Assembly (NCBI GenBank): GCA_973895155.1
Contig: OZ316896.1
Location: 14,322,001 to 14,386,000 of the forward strand
DNA length: 64,000 nucleotides
From: Marsupella aquatica
Taxonomy: Eukaryota > Marchantiophyta
Direction of reading: 5' to 3'
The position numbers and the translations under genes are program-made. The notes under the pieces were generated by a model. That model worked only from the letters and a program-made list of their open reading frames with translations. It was not told the DNA's origin and did no database searches. This document shows positions 12,152 through 25,900 of the stretch, in pieces; position 1 is the stretch's first letter, and every line of letters starts with the position of its first letter.

Positions 12152-15100
12152 GGAGTTGAGTGAACAATAGGATCTCTTTTCAAAGGAGCTCTACAGCTAT
12201 GTCAGTAATCGTTTCTGACTTAGTTAAACAGATGCAGGAGGCAGATAAGCCGTGTTTGTGGAAGAGATGCTGGGATTGAAGCCAGTCCAGTGTGTTGGCC
12301 CTCGATTTTGATCAAACTGAGTAGCTTTGAATTAGCTAAAATAGGTGTCCACTGTTCTGATGTAATAATATTATAGTAGAATTAGAAACGGTGGGTTATG
12401 TTGAGGACTTCCATACTCCTAGAATGAAGGACTGAGTTACGTTTTCTAATTTAGAGAATGCTCGGTTCAATAATCCATTTGCGAAAGTTCGGATAGATGC
12501 AAACGCCGTAGGTCTAGTCAGTAAATTCTTTACAATGTTTTCTCGTAAGACCATTGCTCAGTCACTTGATTTGCGCATTTGGGTGAGTATGGTATTGAAT
12601 CTGCGTGACCTAATAAATATCAGCAAACTAGAACACCGAAATGTGAAATTCTTGTTGTGGTCATCGGTCGCTTACGTATTGAGATCACACAAGACTGACA
12701 TATGTGATATCACATGCTTTACTTTCCAACCTCATCTCTGTATTCCTCCTGCAAACGGTATGTGTCTTATGAAGTAATGTAATGGCTCATCACACTCGTT
12801 GGTTAGGATTTTGCTGAAGCCTTGGACTTCTTCTGCATCACACGATCGTTTCCGATGAGTTTTGACTTGTTTACCCGATTTAGCGTAGGAATCAGAAAAC
12901 CTTCCCTTCAATGGTTATCCATCTTCATGTGATCTCATGACCACGGTTCTCCCAGTAATGGTTGGACGACAGGAGAATCAGTGACATTTCAAATTTTTTA
13001 ATCAAGATTGTGCTTGCAGTTGCAATTTCAATGTAGTGAGCAATCTGGATGGTAAGTTACTCACTCTAGGCGGTCAAGTGATGGGATCCGATGTAGTCTC
13101 CACTTTGTCACAGCTACTAACGAGACATAAATCGCAAGCACCGTGTGGCCAAGTGGTCTTTCTACGGTGGCCAAGGCATTGGCATCTAGGACCAGGAGCT
13201 CTCAGTTGGATATGAAGTATGAGTTGAAAGGAATGAAGAAGAGAAGGACTTGGAAAGAGAAAAATGATGTCAACTATGGACCCAACAGAAGGACTCTCAT
13301 GAGAAGCCAAACATGGTCTGTCTTTGGTTCAGATCTAAAACCTTTATCCAGGGAGAACAATTTGGGTTTTGGATTCAGAGATGGCTGTTTTTACATTAAC
13401 AGAATCAGAGTGCAACCTCGTTTGAGATGAGTTGCAAAGATGAAAACATACAGGGAAATAGAGCTATGGATGTAGCTAGTATCATGAAAGGACGAGCTTT
13501 GTGGTGTTCAGCTATTACTCAGCTAGAGGTAATATCATCAGAGGACAGAAAAGTGAAGATATTATTTGAGTTGAAAGAAAAGTGTGAAGAGGTTTTTGTA
13601 TCTTCCATTAAAGCAATTTTCAATGAAAATCCTGATTTGACACAACCTAAATGCAATTTCCTTTACATTTATTGAGGCATAGCCCAGTGCCCCTGTGTTG
13701 CACAATTGTCATTGTGGCCATGTTTGTTGCACGATTATGTGGAGGAGAATAAAAGAATTGCAGGGAGGCAAAAAAGTAGTTCCAACCATGTAGCATATAT
13801 AGTCATGTTGTAATTATTTATGCGATTGTTTTTGTTTTGGCTGGGTGACGGTTTGTTGTGGAAATGTAATCATGCTGGTTGATGTTGTTGGCAAGGGCTG
13901 AGGGGAGTGCAAGAGGGGCAAAGGCAGCTGGGGTGTCGCAGGGTCCCAAGCATGGTCCAAGAGAGCTACATGGAAGGAGAATATTTATTCTATTATTTTT
14001 CCCTCCACTGTGCCCTCCACTAAACCCTAAACCCTAAACTCCTTTCTCTCCTCTAGCTCTCCAGCACTCCTCTCCTTCTGCTCCCTGGCAAATAAAGGAG
14101 GGAGAGTATGCACACACATGGGGAGGTAGGTAATGACAGGTATTAGGAGGGGTCCACTGGTGATCCAAAGAGACAGAATTAGCAGGCCCATCATTGACAA
14201 CTAGGATTGCTTCCTCCCTAGAACTCTTTTTGTAAACAGACCTTTAAGGTCATGTGTTTAGTTATTATAGTACTTGTCCATTGATTCCTCTCCACCTTGT
14301 AACTGTTAATGCCTCATTACAAGTACAAGATCTACTGTCTCTGCAAAGCTGAGCATTGAAAATAGTTTGAAAATCCTGACAGGGTCAATGTGTGACCCAA
14401 TCATAATCAAACACATAAAAATGTATATCACATTGCCAAAAAAAAGTGTGGCCAACTGGGAGACATGATCCCTCAGGCAAAGGACCCAATCAAGGGGGGA
14501 CAACCAAAGGGCCAAGAAAGGCCAAGAAACAAGGAAACAAGAGAAAAACAACAGACCTAAAACCCGAAGCCTAAAGCCTATCGATCGGCAAACTGAAGAG
14601 CCTGGTAGAGGTCCGGTGTGAACTGCAAGTAACATAACCTAAAAGTACCATAAAACATGTACATAATACTTTACAAGCATAGGATCTCCCATATTTTTCC
14701 CTGCATATGAGGGTTGACACACAATTGCCCTATACCTTGCAAAGATTACCGTAAGCCCTTGATCCTACACATTAAGAAATTTGGTGAAATAGGTTTTGGT
14801 GTGATTGCATACTATAGTGTTTGACAAACCCCTCACCCAATCCCCATTCTATGAGACTCCGTGTGATCCTCATCAAACTGCTTGGAAAATTGGTTTAGAG
14901 TGTTTGACAAATCCTCCCCTAATAAGCCCTATTCTATGATACTCCATGTAATCCTCGTCAAACTGTTTCGTAAAGTCGTCCTCTCTCTATTTAGTGATGC
15001 TGCATTCCTTTCAAGGCAAAATACCCAGTCTATGTGCGGCAAGGCAAAACCCAAAACCCCAATGGCAGTGATCGAGCGCAAGGAGCGAAGAACAAGGTGC

Positions 15101-15450
15101 CTAGGCGAGACTGATGGCCTTTGCCAGTAGCTATTTGCGAAACGAGTTGCATAGTGTTGAAGAATTCCATCGGGTTACGGAAGATTTAGATCGATGCATG
15201 ATTGAGATTGTCTTCTGTATGTGCCTCATGAAAGACATCCGAAGGTTTAGCCGGGAATAACCATTCGAACCCATTGCTGGGTCTCTTCACCACCATATTG
15301 AGATTGCAATCGTTGGCTCTTTTCTGCATCGATTTGAGCTCTCATTCGAGAATTCTTCCGATACCGAGTTTGGTGGTCTTTCGTGTGGCTAAACGCATCG
15401 CAGCACTGCTCCCAGATTGAAGAATTTGAATCTCTACGCTTCATTTAGCG
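12152..15450. other. Spacer between PPR-SMR and CSL4
   Basis: No gene is recognised. Two adjacent open frames at 13143-13430 and 13427-13675 (+) overlap slightly but match no family I know. Two and a half copies of the motif ccctaaa occur at about 14022-14040. Such telo-box-like sequences are common in plant promoters and spacers and are too few here to be a telomeric tract. The right end should hold the CSL4 promoter. Confidence 0.5.
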
Positions 15451-17431
15451 ATGAAGGAAGGTGAATACAGTACTCCAGGGGAGGTTCTGGGATGGGCGTC
15501 TGAGTATGTTGCAGGCTCGGGCACCTATGTCCGGAATCAAAAGGTCTATGCGTCGGTAGTTGGTCGTCAAAGGGTTGTGCCTGCCGCTGGTGACTCCGAC
15601 GATCAGGTACTTTACTCTTCACAGAGCTTAAGCAGACTTTTTCTGAACCAAATTCACTCTTATTTTTCTGCCAATCTATTGAACCTGCTTGTTGAAAACC
15701 CTAAACCCTACGCTCCCATGTTCACTGGGCAGAGCTTCTTTTATATGTGAAATGCACTGTGGTTGAGGCCAGAAGAACCATCATGTCGCCAGCATTGCGA
15801 CAAGCCACCGCCTCTGATTTAAGGGTTGTAGAAAGAGTGGAGCATGCCGGAGCCAGCTCGCGGTCCACCAGCTGCTGCAGGCGTAAACCAACCGAACGGA
15901 TTTACAAACTGATGTATTTGTTTCACAGAAGCCAACAATTGAGGTGAAACGAGAGAGGGAGCGGGGCGCCGTACCTGAGCCCGGTGCCATTGTCACTGCC
16001 AAGGTAGGGTTCAGCTTATTTCCAAGGATTTGAATTGAATTGGTGCTATTTTGGATTCTGTGTATACGTTACAAAAGCCTGAATGAATGTCTGCTCCCTG
16101 GTTCTAGTCGGTCAGTTTATGAAGAGCACACTTTAAAGATTATCCTTTTCGTGACTCTTGCATGAATTGTGTCGAGATTTTTTGAACCGTTTCATGATAG
16201 CTTTGGAAAGGTCCCTAGCTTCAATAACTATTGCTGAGTCTCGTTTTCTGACAGGTTTTCTTGTTTGACCCTTCAGTAACTAGCTCAATGTTTCGTCTAA
16301 ATCCTTCTCTTAGCTAAATTAAAAAATTTCGGTATTTTCATAACGACCTACTGTACGTAACTATGTTGTGGAAAGGTCTGGGGCTTCTTTATTCAACATC
16401 ATGTTGTATAACCTTTCCAGCAATGTCTCTAACTTGCTGCAGATAACAAAGCTTCAACATCGAATGGCCTCTGCTGATATTGTTTGCGTGGGACTTCAAG
16501 CTATTAAAGAGAAATTCACTGGCATTGTCAGGTATAATGAATATTCCTAGCATAGTGACTTTGTGAATTTGTTTGGTAGTCTGTAGGACATTTCTATTGA
16601 CTATAGCTTTGTAAGAGACAAACATGGGGACCGTAATTGTCCAAGGTAGGCTACAGAATGACGGCTGCAAGTTTGCATTAGGGACTGATAAAGCAATTGT
16701 CACTGTCATTTGCTGACAGACAGCAGGACGTCCGAGCAACGGAAATTGACAAGGTGGAAATGCACACTTCATTCCGCCCTGGAGACATTATTCGTGCAGA
16801 AGTTGTATCCTTGCAATGGATCTATTGAAAGAGTAGCTGGGCTGCAGGACCTTTGCTCTTCTCGCTCTTCTGCTCTCTCCACTGGTATGATCAGTTTGAA
16901 GGAGGCAGGGTTGCTAATTCTCATTTATGAGTTAAGGAGTATTTTATGATTTGACTTATTGCTGTTGCCAAGTGTCGTTGTATCCTTAACATCACAGCTT
17001 TCTTTGGGAGATGCCCGGGCTTACTATCTTTCCACTGCGAAGAATGAGCTTGGTGTTGTCTCAGCAATTAGTGTTGCAGGTACATTTGCCACTTGTGTCT
17101 CCCTGTGAGGGTTTTGGATTTCTATTGAAAACATACCATAATTCTGTAGTACTTTGAAGTATCCGCTATCCTCAGTGAAGTGATTGATTGGTTCAATTGG
17201 TAAAGAGCTGTATGCCTAATAGTCAATTCTTTGACCTTGAGAAACTTCAATGATACTGTTTGCAGATAGGATCATTCAAATGTTGTGAACGGGTGCTTTC
17301 CTCGTTGGGGCATTTTCATTTAATGTAGCGTGTTCTTCACAGGAGTAGAAATGGTGCCAGTCAGCTGGCAAGAAATGCAATGTCCCGTTACTGGCCAGAA
17401 AGAATTTCGGAAAGTTGCCAAAGTCTCTTAA
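15451..17431 (+). CDS. CSL4: RNA exosome subunit CSL4 (six exons)
   Basis: Encodes the S1-domain cap subunit CSL4 (EXOSC1) of the exosome, which degrades and trims RNA 3' ends in nucleus and cytoplasm. Exons are 15451-15606, 15929-16003, 16443-16531, 16720-16804, 16998-17079 and 17343-17431. All phases fit and give 191 residues, the usual plant length. The N-terminal domain begins YSTPGEVLG. VPEPGAIVTAK enters the S1 barrel, and REKFTGI-like KEKFTGIVRQQDVRATEID, SFRPGDIIRAEV and LSLGDARAYYLSTAKNELGV are signature blocks. The C-terminus keeps PVSWQEMQCPVTGQKEFRKVAKV but has only one cysteine, so the archaeal-type zinc ribbon is not intact. The exon 4 acceptor was placed at 16719/16720 because it restores the conserved RQQDVRATEI. 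Confidence 0.94.
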
Positions 17432-19536
17432 TGCTCTCAAAGAATTCAAATGATGTACATTTCCTCCACAACAATTCTAGCCTCCATCTTCTCCATCTAC
17501 AGGTGACTTTCACTTCTCAAAATGTTGGATGAAGCATGTCTACTGACGTCAATTTGATGGATTTTTTTATTTCGGATTATCTTTGTCCATTGAATGCGTT
17601 ATCGTCTGTCTGGCAGGTGGAGAATGCATCAAAGAGAATGACATCAATGGCTAATGAAAGGAGATACATTGTCTGGCCACTACTCTGGTTTTCAGCTGAA
17701 AGATTCTAATGGGAAAGGAGGACGATTGATTTGATAGGTTACTGGATTAGGCGACCGTCCTCTTTCCATCCAATTCGCAAAGGTTAAATTCCTTTAGGAC
17801 AAAGGTACGAATGTGATGCACTTGATTGCGGAGTCGTTTGCTTTATGCAATATTAAATGTGCAATAAATTTCCGAAAGGCTTTTTGAAGGAAAAAATTCG
17901 ATGGTTTCCAAATCTGATCCTTAGGATGCAGAGATATGGTTCTGCCCTCCAGTGCCAAGATCTCTCTAAGTTAGCTTCAAATTGGTCGATGAATTTTCGA
18001 GATCATTCCAATTTCCCGTGGTCTCAATGCATACGAATGTTTCCAATTCAGTCCCGGACAACCCCTCAATTACAAGACATTCTTGGTGGGAACTTTTGTG
18101 AATGTTTCTATGAGCACTGCCAATTGGAAGGGACAGGAGGAGACCCATCATCCGCTTCTGACTGCACAGATTAATTTTAGTCTCCATTGGAACAGAAGCC
18201 GGAATCTGTCTGCACTCAGAGATGATTGCGTAGGTGAATGTCTTTATGGTGTTTCGGGTCTTTATACAGCCAGCTCTAGCTCGAATGAGGCCAGCTAGAT
18301 CGATTCAGTCTAGTAATGCACAAATGCAATGGAAGGTTTTTCACGAGACAGAAGGGAAGTTATGTGCCAACAATCTGCTGGATGGAGGCATGCAGAGGGC
18401 CGACTGAGAAGATTTTAACCTCATGCAAGGGCCCATTATAATCCAAACGCCTCTAAAAAAATGTTGAACAAATTTGCTTTATTTAAGGCAACACAAATAG
18501 CATAAAAAGCAATGATACTGATTGCAAGTGACTACATTGGGCTTAACATTTGACGAAATAGGTTTTTATTTTTTCAGAAAGTTGAAACGCTTTTTATTGA
18601 ACATCCAAAGAACCACAACGCAGTAAGGAAAACACAATACCAGCAAAGTTTGACGAAGAAGCAGTGTCGCAAGTGCTTCAAGGTACACAAGCCTCCCCGA
18701 GGACATTTTTATCCAATACAAGCAAGAGCGGCAGGCGTTTTAGTGAGCTTGAAGCACAGGTTGAACAGAATCCACTGTCCAGGCTGTATTATGATCGTCC
18801 AGGCTGTATTGGAATTTAGGGGAGATAAAGCACTGCAAATATACTGAAAGTCCGCCGTGTGCTTTGACGCTCCCCTAACATATGAACTAACTCCAAAGAG
18901 GTGGCAAAAACAACTTTGGGTGGAGTATGTCTCTATTAAGAAGTTGTACTAACGAGCATCCTCTCCTGTCGGGAAACATAACCTGAATTTGACTCATGAA
19001 GGGAGGGCCCATGCAATTTTCTTAAAGGTGGGACACCTTAGGCCACAAATACAGCCTGGGAAGACTACTTCTTTCTACATTCTCTGCAGCATTTGCAAAT
19101 ATACTCGCAGCCTCAAATATAATTGGGCAGTTGGGCGCTACTGTAGCTTTTCATCTTATTTGTCCAAGTTGACCCCCGTAATTCAAGTCGTCTCCTGTTG
19201 CCTTAAAGAACATAGAGTCAACTGTATGTTCAGGCAACTAATGCATTGAAGCACACTAGAGGCACTGTACCTATTTGCAACCTGACCACCATACGTTCAC
19301 ATTCAGGGCAGGGATTGATTTTCTTTGACACAGATCGGACCAGAAATTTTAAAAAGTGCAAAAGCATGACAAAAGGCCATGGCCATAGGAACTATCTCCT
19401 CCATTCAATCTCCCCCCAACTCATCCAGCCCTCAAATATACTCAAGTTCTGCATCACTGATGTGGGTAGCGAGGGAGCTGTAGGCCACATAATCAATAAC
19501 TCATGCTATCCTACTCGGGACAAGAAGAATTCAGCT
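17432..19536. other. Convergent spacer between CSL4 and the NEPRO-like gene
   Basis: This holds the 3' UTRs of the two convergent genes. No further gene is supported. Short frames at 17857-18174 and 18989-19249 show no family features. Confidence 0.55.
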
Positions 19537-22500
19537 TCAATCCGATCCTCCTAATAGCATTGCAAAAATATCATTGGTCTTTTTCTCCTTCACTGCACCT
19601 TCAGTAGATCTATTGTTGCTGTCAACACTACTCTTCTTGAATTCGGATTTGGCAGGATCGTTGGCCTGATGATCTATATCTACGTCCGCAGCTTTCCTTT
19701 TAGCACCAACCTCCAAGTTACTGCTACCTGAACATCTCGAGTCCAGATCAATTTTATGGCTAATGGACCTATACGCGACACTCTTTTGAGCTGCAAAGCT
19801 AGTCCTTGAATGCCTGTAGTCAGAGTTTCTAAAACAGAATTGTCCTCGACCGGATGGATCACTTGGTTCCGAGAAATCTGTCAGTCCACACTGAATCACA
19901 GGTGACATACCAGGCGGGTCTACGGCCAGGTTGATAGTATTAACATCCTCTACCCGATCACTGGTGTCTTTGGCTGAAATTGAATCGTCCACAGATGGCC
20001 CGGTTATGTCATCCTTAGGATCAAGTCTGCATGTATCCGGCTGAACTTCCAAAATTAGCCCAGAACTTGCTGGTGTCTCTACCTGAGAAACCTGGTTGAC
20101 TTTTAAGGGTATCTGTGACTTGACAGGTAGTTGTTCGGTATATGGCCCTGCAGTCACTGAGAAATTTAGACAAAGTACAATCGCCCTCCATAAAAACACA
20201 CCCCGCAAAATGGTAATTTAAGTTTCCAGCTGGTCCAAAAGCCAAATCACCTGCTACGTATCTTGTGGCCATCAATCTATTGCCAAATGAAATAGGACAC
20301 TACTTTGGACACGCCAGTGCTTGGAGTGAAGGCTTTCTTTACACGGATCAGACCTCCATAGTCACTTTTAGCTGGAACTACGTCAGCGAGAAAAAGCTAG
20401 AAATTTATCATTTGTGTAAACTGAGTAAGGAAGATATGTTCTTCGCTTACCTGCAATAGACGCTGGAACTTCAAGTTCACATCTTACTCCTGTCCGGTCG
20501 TCTACAAACCATAGTCGTGATGGGTCAGCCGGAATATCAGGAATTGTTCTTCTACAGTCTGAAACACTTGCTATTTTCTTCTCCGTCACGGATAGTTTAG
20601 CACCATCCCAGTGGCACTCTAGCTCAGTTGGGAGCCGGGTTTGACCTAGAACACTAGCAGAAACCTGCAATTCCAAGAGCGACCTGAGTCCACTGGTGAG
20701 AACTAAATTTTACAAGAAGAGGAACCGCAAGGTGAAAGTAAGTAAACTTGGAGGAAAGCTATAAAAATTCATCTCCCATGTAAAACAGGACCTTTTGAGA
20801 GGGACGAAGCTTACAGATTTTCCTTCCAAAGAATAAATGAGGAACTTTTCCTTTCTCTGCCAAACTGTAGACAGTAGATTGAATGCCGCGACTACCTCGT
20901 AAAGAATCTGCACAGAAAACACTAAAAGGTGACTGAGACTGAAAACCTTCTCATATTGGCATGGATGAACCTGGAAAGCATCACTTTAGACCAGGTATGA
21001 ATAGCAATCCGGCTCACGTTCTCATTCGTTTAGTCCTGATGTGATACTCTACAAAACTCTAGGTGTGGGGGTGGGGGAGAAAGTTCGGAAGTACAAGACC
21101 GATAATTGGTTTGCAATACAATCATGCAGGAATTGAACAGAAAATGAAAAGTGCATAATGGACATCCATACGTTCGATATGTTAGTAAAATGCTCAGCTC
21201 AGACTTGAGTTAACAAAGTGTTCACTGAATCACTTTGAACAACGAATCAGAAAGCAGGAATGACGGAAAATATACCTGTATGAGCAACACTCGGAACCGA
21301 GCAAGGCATGAGAACATTGTAAGAGCGAAGGGCATGAAGAATGACTGCCCAAGCAGACCCGCAAGCTGTCTAAAAAAGAAGTCAAGGGTGGATCGTTAAG
21401 CTATTTTGAATGCATAACCTGTACTAGTTCTGATTCAAGCTTCTACTATTTCAGTTATATATCTTTCCCCTCCACGCTACTAACAACAGCGCCACCCCCT
21501 CACCCTTCCCCGGCACTGTCCTCCCACAGACAAGACACAGCCAAGAGAAGACATGGATTTGCTTCAACTTGTAGGACGCATATGATGAGGATACGCGCTC
21601 CCGGCCATTATTGGTCCATCGCTCTGCATATGAACAATGTCAAATAAATCAGAATTGTGTTGCAGTAGTGTTCCAAAACTGGGGGAAGGGAAATGGAAAA
21701 GGCCGCTGCAATGCTTGCAATCTCTTTCAAATACGCCACCAGGGTTCTTGGACAGGCAGAGACGTGTACAAACAAGCAGAGAGAACTCACAGACCTGATT
21801 CAGCAATCTGGCAACGGATAGTAAGGTGCGGAGTGCTTTACTCTCATCAATTGCATCTTTGAACCTGAACAGCAGCAGATTTGCATGTCAGAAACTATGT
21901 TTTCTTCCCTCACAGGTGGCCCACGAGATTCGCAATAAACCATTCCCATTCTCTGGTTCGCTATTTAGAATTAAAACGCTCAGAAAATTTTGAAGGATTG
22001 GTGATGAAATTCTCTTTGACCCACTTGTTTTGTTTGACAGCTTTGAAAGACACACCGTCACGTCTCTTGGCAGTGAAGAACTTTGCCAAATTCTCCACTG
22101 TCTCATCCAGTCCTGATTTAGACAGCATTTGCATGTCTCTCCTAACCTAGCAACAAGACGTCCGAGCCCAGCGTATGAGAAAGGAAATGCCACTACTCAT
22201 AGCCCCAAAAGCACGAATTATGGAATTAACTCCAAATGGAACAAATGACTCGTCTGTTGAGTACTGCGATCAATTTTACCATCCCTGTGAAATTGCAAAA
22301 GAAAACTTTGCAAATGCTGCTAATGAGACACTAAATACCTGTTGTATTCGTGTTAGGCCGAGAAACCATTTTATTCAAATCAATACAAATGCCATCTCAG
22401 AAGCAGAGACTAGACACAAGGGAAGTGAGGGGAGATAAATTGCCGTCTTTCTAAAATTATTACAAGAGAATACCTCTGAAAGACGCTGGTAATAAAGGGT

Positions 22501-22659
22501 ACGCCGGTGCTGATTTTTGTTCTTGTACATGAGCCTCAGAAACAGCCCTGATTCGATTCTCAATTGTGCAAGTTGTTCCCTCAAACGGCTTCGCAAGTCT
22601 TGAGCCTCGTCATGGAGAGCCCTTTCAACCTTGTCCAAGTCAGCTAGCCCGCCCGCCAT
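19537..22659 (-). CDS. NEPRO-like nucleolar protein, DUF4477 (seven exons)
   Basis: Exons in order of transcription are 22659-22474, 22146-22025, 21864-21795, 21365-21276, 20907-20815, 20664-20451 and 20156-19537. Phases agree throughout and give 464 residues. The N-terminal coiled region ends in LMYKNKNQHRRTLYYQRLSE and then VRRDMQML, the hallmark of the nucleolus-and-neural-progenitor (NEPRO/DUF4477) family. A hydrophobic helical part follows (LLSVARLLNQ, GQSFFMPFALTMFSCLARFRVL). The middle has ELECHWDG, and the long acidic C-terminus ends in a basic stretch plus KKTNDIFAMLLGGSD. Animal NEPRO is linked to RNase MRP and pre-rRNA processing; a similar role here is inference. The frame stays open upstream of the chosen ATG to a tttag acceptor near 22792, so an upstream exon or longer N-terminus is possible. 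The exon 2 donor could alternatively be about 28 bases earlier. Confidence 0.82.
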
Positions 22660-23711
22660 GCCCCCCCTCCCCGATGTGTTTCCCCCACCACAGTCCAAAT
22701 GTGCCCACTCTTTCCACTTCAGCAGATAGTCCAGGCAAAGCGCACCACTCTCAATCACAGCAGCCACGCTCAGTGCCAAGGTCAGAGCAAACCTAAAAGA
22801 TACAAAGCCACATTTTAATGACGCAACTACCTGGGCTTTCCCTCACTAGAATTCAAGGATGTTAATCAGGAATTTGCAATTCCTTGGAGTCGGTGAAGAT
22901 TCGGAGCCCTGCAGCTTCAAAGTGTCTGACAAAACATTTCAACACTTCGAGATCATGAGATTCAAAGCATGTTTGGTGTGGAATGAACATTACTTGTATG
23001 TACTAGCGTTCCCATTGTCACGTATTGCGAAATTCCACATCCAGAACAGACAAGCTTAGGGAAACAATGCATCGCTCCCACTTACTGTCTCTGTTCACAA
23101 GATTCACACAGTTCATGAGAAGCGAAGATGACGAAAAGATTTCTATTAGCGTCTGATCAAACAGAAAATATCAGTCAGTGCAAGCCTCAAAAATCAGTCA
23201 ACAACACCCAACCAAGATTCCCGAGATGTTTCATCGCAAAGTACAACCGTGTTTAATACATGGCTCCAGGTAAACAATACACCCTAGTTGGTCCAGAAGC
23301 AGGAAAATGAAAACCAGATCCTGGTAACCTAGCAATAGGATTAAGATGGGAGCTCGGTGGGAAGACTCTCATGAGTAGCTCCTCCCTTGACCACCAGAAC
23401 TGTGGACTAGGGAGAGAGTACAGTTCCACAGTGAAGATGACCACATTTCAAGTGGACGAGGAAGAGGCGAGTTTCATGGTGACAGCGCCACTGGCAGTGG
23501 ATTCTAGCGTGTTGGATTCGAACACGAATTTAAAAAAGCAAGACTGCAAGCACAATTTCCTTCCAAAGCATTAATTTGTCTCCCACTTTCCTCGATTACT
23601 TACCGTGGAACTACTGAGCTTAATTAAACGGTACAACTGAGCGGAATTGCGAGAGCAGCAGTGTGCGGAGCCTTGAACTTGTTCCTTTCGTTTTCTTTCA
23701 ACAAGAGTTGG

Positions 23712-23853
23712 GACTCCTCTCCGCACTACCGTACAGCATTTTCTCCTTTTTGTTTCGAATCACAAGTTTGAGCAATTTTTGAGACTCCTCTCCGCACTAC
23801 CGTACAGCATTTTCTCCTTTTTGTTTCGAATCACAAGTTTGAGCAGTTTTTGA
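23712..23853 (+). repeat. 71-bp tandem duplication
   Basis: Two direct copies at 23712-23782 and 23783-23853, beginning gactcctctccgcactaccg. They differ at only one or two positions, so the duplication is recent. Confidence 0.95.
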
Positions 23854-24659
23854 GAGAAGTGAGCCCCCGACATCGAAACTCTCTCCAATCAAGTTTGTGA
23901 ATCTCGGACACGCAGTCAGTACAATCACAAGTAGGAGCATTCATGAGCTAACACTTCTAAAGTTAGAGACCTATTACTTTGCACACAAGGGCTTTCCTAA
24001 GGAAGTGCCAGGAGCAGGAGAGCTTCAACAATTAATAGCTTATCTGGGTGGGACAGCTACCTTCATAGCTGGGGGTCCTCCATGGCTCCATCTCCACTCT
24101 CAACGCACGGCTCCATGACAGCAAGTGTTGAGTGTGTGTAGTTCCATCCAACATTCTCGTCCTCCACCTTCGAAATTCCCCGCTTGTAAATGCGTTGAAG
24201 CCATGCATTAAGAGTTGGAGATGGAGCATTCGTGCATCGTGAACGGCCTGTCATACGCATTGAATCAAGAAATACCAAAGGGAAGACTTCCCTTCGAACA
24301 TAGCAAATGCTTAAACACCGAAGTATCAGTACTCAGTACATAAGATTTATTTTCAGCTAATGAATTAAATTTGTTTGAGTTGTTTAAGTTATTTTGTCAA
24401 AAGTGGAAAAGTAATTGCTAATGTTCGGAATCTAAGGCCCAGATGTCCCTGCCCATCCCCATGGACTGAGTAAAGCAATTGCCGGTTTTACACCAAAAAG
24501 AAAAAAGAACCTAATCGCAATTAGCAACTTTGACTACTTCAATCAATGGCCCAATCTGGCAGAATGCCCTCAAACAGGGGGTGTTGTGGAGAAAGTAGTC
24601 AAGACATCATCAAAGTTTTACAAAATGAAGTCAATGCAATGGCTAGTAATGTTCCAAAA

Positions 24660-24840
24660 GAAGAATGGAGCTGCCCCCTAGGGTGGCACTGCTTCTTTCT
24701 AGGTACTGGCCTCCCCCGGTCTTAGCACTTCGACCTCAGGTCCCTAGGGTTGGTGTCCCTTTTCGGGCCCCCCTCTTTGTATGTTGGCTATTTGAATGAA
24801 ATTCATTTGGTTCTTTCGAGGCAAAAAAAAGAGAAAAAGA
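24660..24840 (+). mobile_element. Possible non-LTR retroelement 3' end with A-rich tail
   Basis: A GC-rich block with run-on text such as cgggcccccctctttgtatg leads into ttgaatgaaattcatttgg and then an A-rich stretch (24822-24840). This resembles the 3' UTR and poly(A) end of a truncated plant LINE. No reverse-transcriptase frame or target-site duplication could be confirmed, so the call is tentative. Confidence 0.3.
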
Positions 24841-24871
24841 ATGGAGCTTCTTTGTCTTGAAGCTCCATTCT
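24838..24871. repeat. 13-bp perfect inverted repeat
   Basis: agaatggagcttc, 8-base loop, gaagctccattct. It lies directly after the A-rich stretch of the possible retroelement tail. It would form a stable hairpin in RNA or single-stranded DNA. There is no poly-U context or gene end that would make it a terminator. Confidence 0.9.
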
Positions 24872-25649
24872 CAGTCCAATTGAAACAAGGAAAATGGATC
24901 AATGAATGAACGATAACACTTGTGCCACTCCGTCGCTCCCATATCACGGATTCGAGCCCACGGCTTAGGAAAATTGCCAAGTCATTATGAACTTCATGAG
25001 TACATAGCACATTTTCAAATGTGTGTGACATCTTGACAACTTACTCTACAGGGTTGTCAAAGTCCTCAACTGTTAGCGAAGTAAACATTACCTTTGAATT
25101 TGGCAGATTGGGTTGATTTATTTGAAGAGCTTCTGGATCAGTGCTCAAGGGTCTCACTATATGGGGACCTCCCCATCACCTGCAACGTTTTTAGGCCTCG
25201 GACCCCCTAAAATGTAAGAAAAAATATTTATTTTTTAACCCCTATAAAGTTGGAATATTTTTGGAATATTCCAAAAATTGGATTAAAAAGGCCCTAATGT
25301 TCTTATAAGTCTCAAAATTGAATTTAAAAGACCCTATTGTTCTTCTACAAAAATTCTTAAGTCTTCCTTTACAACCAATAAAATGACCCTATCCTTCGTC
25401 GCACGTGATATGCCATTTTTGTGGAAGTGAAACCCCCGAGGATCAGTGTTTAAACTGAAAATTTTCCAGCATGGTCTCTGATGTCCAATCTATTGCCTGA
25501 CAAAGTTTGAGACTTTTTCAAATCATTTGCTTCATTTCAATGAACACAAAGTTGGTCAAATATTCTAAATCATGATTTCGCTTTACACTTGGAAATTTTC
25601 ATGTGAGTCGAATGAAAATGAGTGTTCATGAGTAATGGCATGATGTCTT

Positions 25650-25900
25650 GACATCTTTCAGGTTAAAGGTAGTCAAGTCGTCCAGTTACTGAGGAGACCA
25701 ATTGGGTAATGTAAGTGAAACCAACTGCACACGGTTAAGAGACCATTTACACGTCGCACTTCAATTGAAAGTGTAAACAATTTTATCTGAGTCAATTTAG
25801 ATGTTTTGAACAAGTCCATCCAAGCTTTGCAAGTCCATCTGGGCTTCATAGACAAAGTGGAAGTCAATCCAGGCTTTTTGGTTTGTCACTTTTCCCTTGT
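25650..25900 (+). repeat. Dispersed repeat copy 1 (relative of 38865-39110)
   Basis: Shares ordered blocks with 38865-39110 in the same orientation: gtgtaaacaa-ttatctgagt-aattta, catccaagctttgc and gggcttcatagacaaagtgga. Antisense frames in the two copies are recognisably similar (CKAWMDL and GKAWMNL). The similarity probably reflects descent from one element. The element is non-autonomous and unclassified. Confidence 0.75.

Noticed and set aside
13140-13210. tRNA A-box-like tggccaagtgg
   Set aside because: No B-box and no cloverleaf follow at the right distance.
14020-14042. ccctaaaccctaaa telomere-like sequence
   Set aside because: Only about two and a half units. This is the common plant telo-box type of motif, not a telomere or interstitial telomeric tract.
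17184-17260. D-arm-like ggttcaattggtaaagagc in CSL4 intron 5
   Set aside because: No T-arm or acceptor pairing was found. It is probably chance or a decayed SINE.
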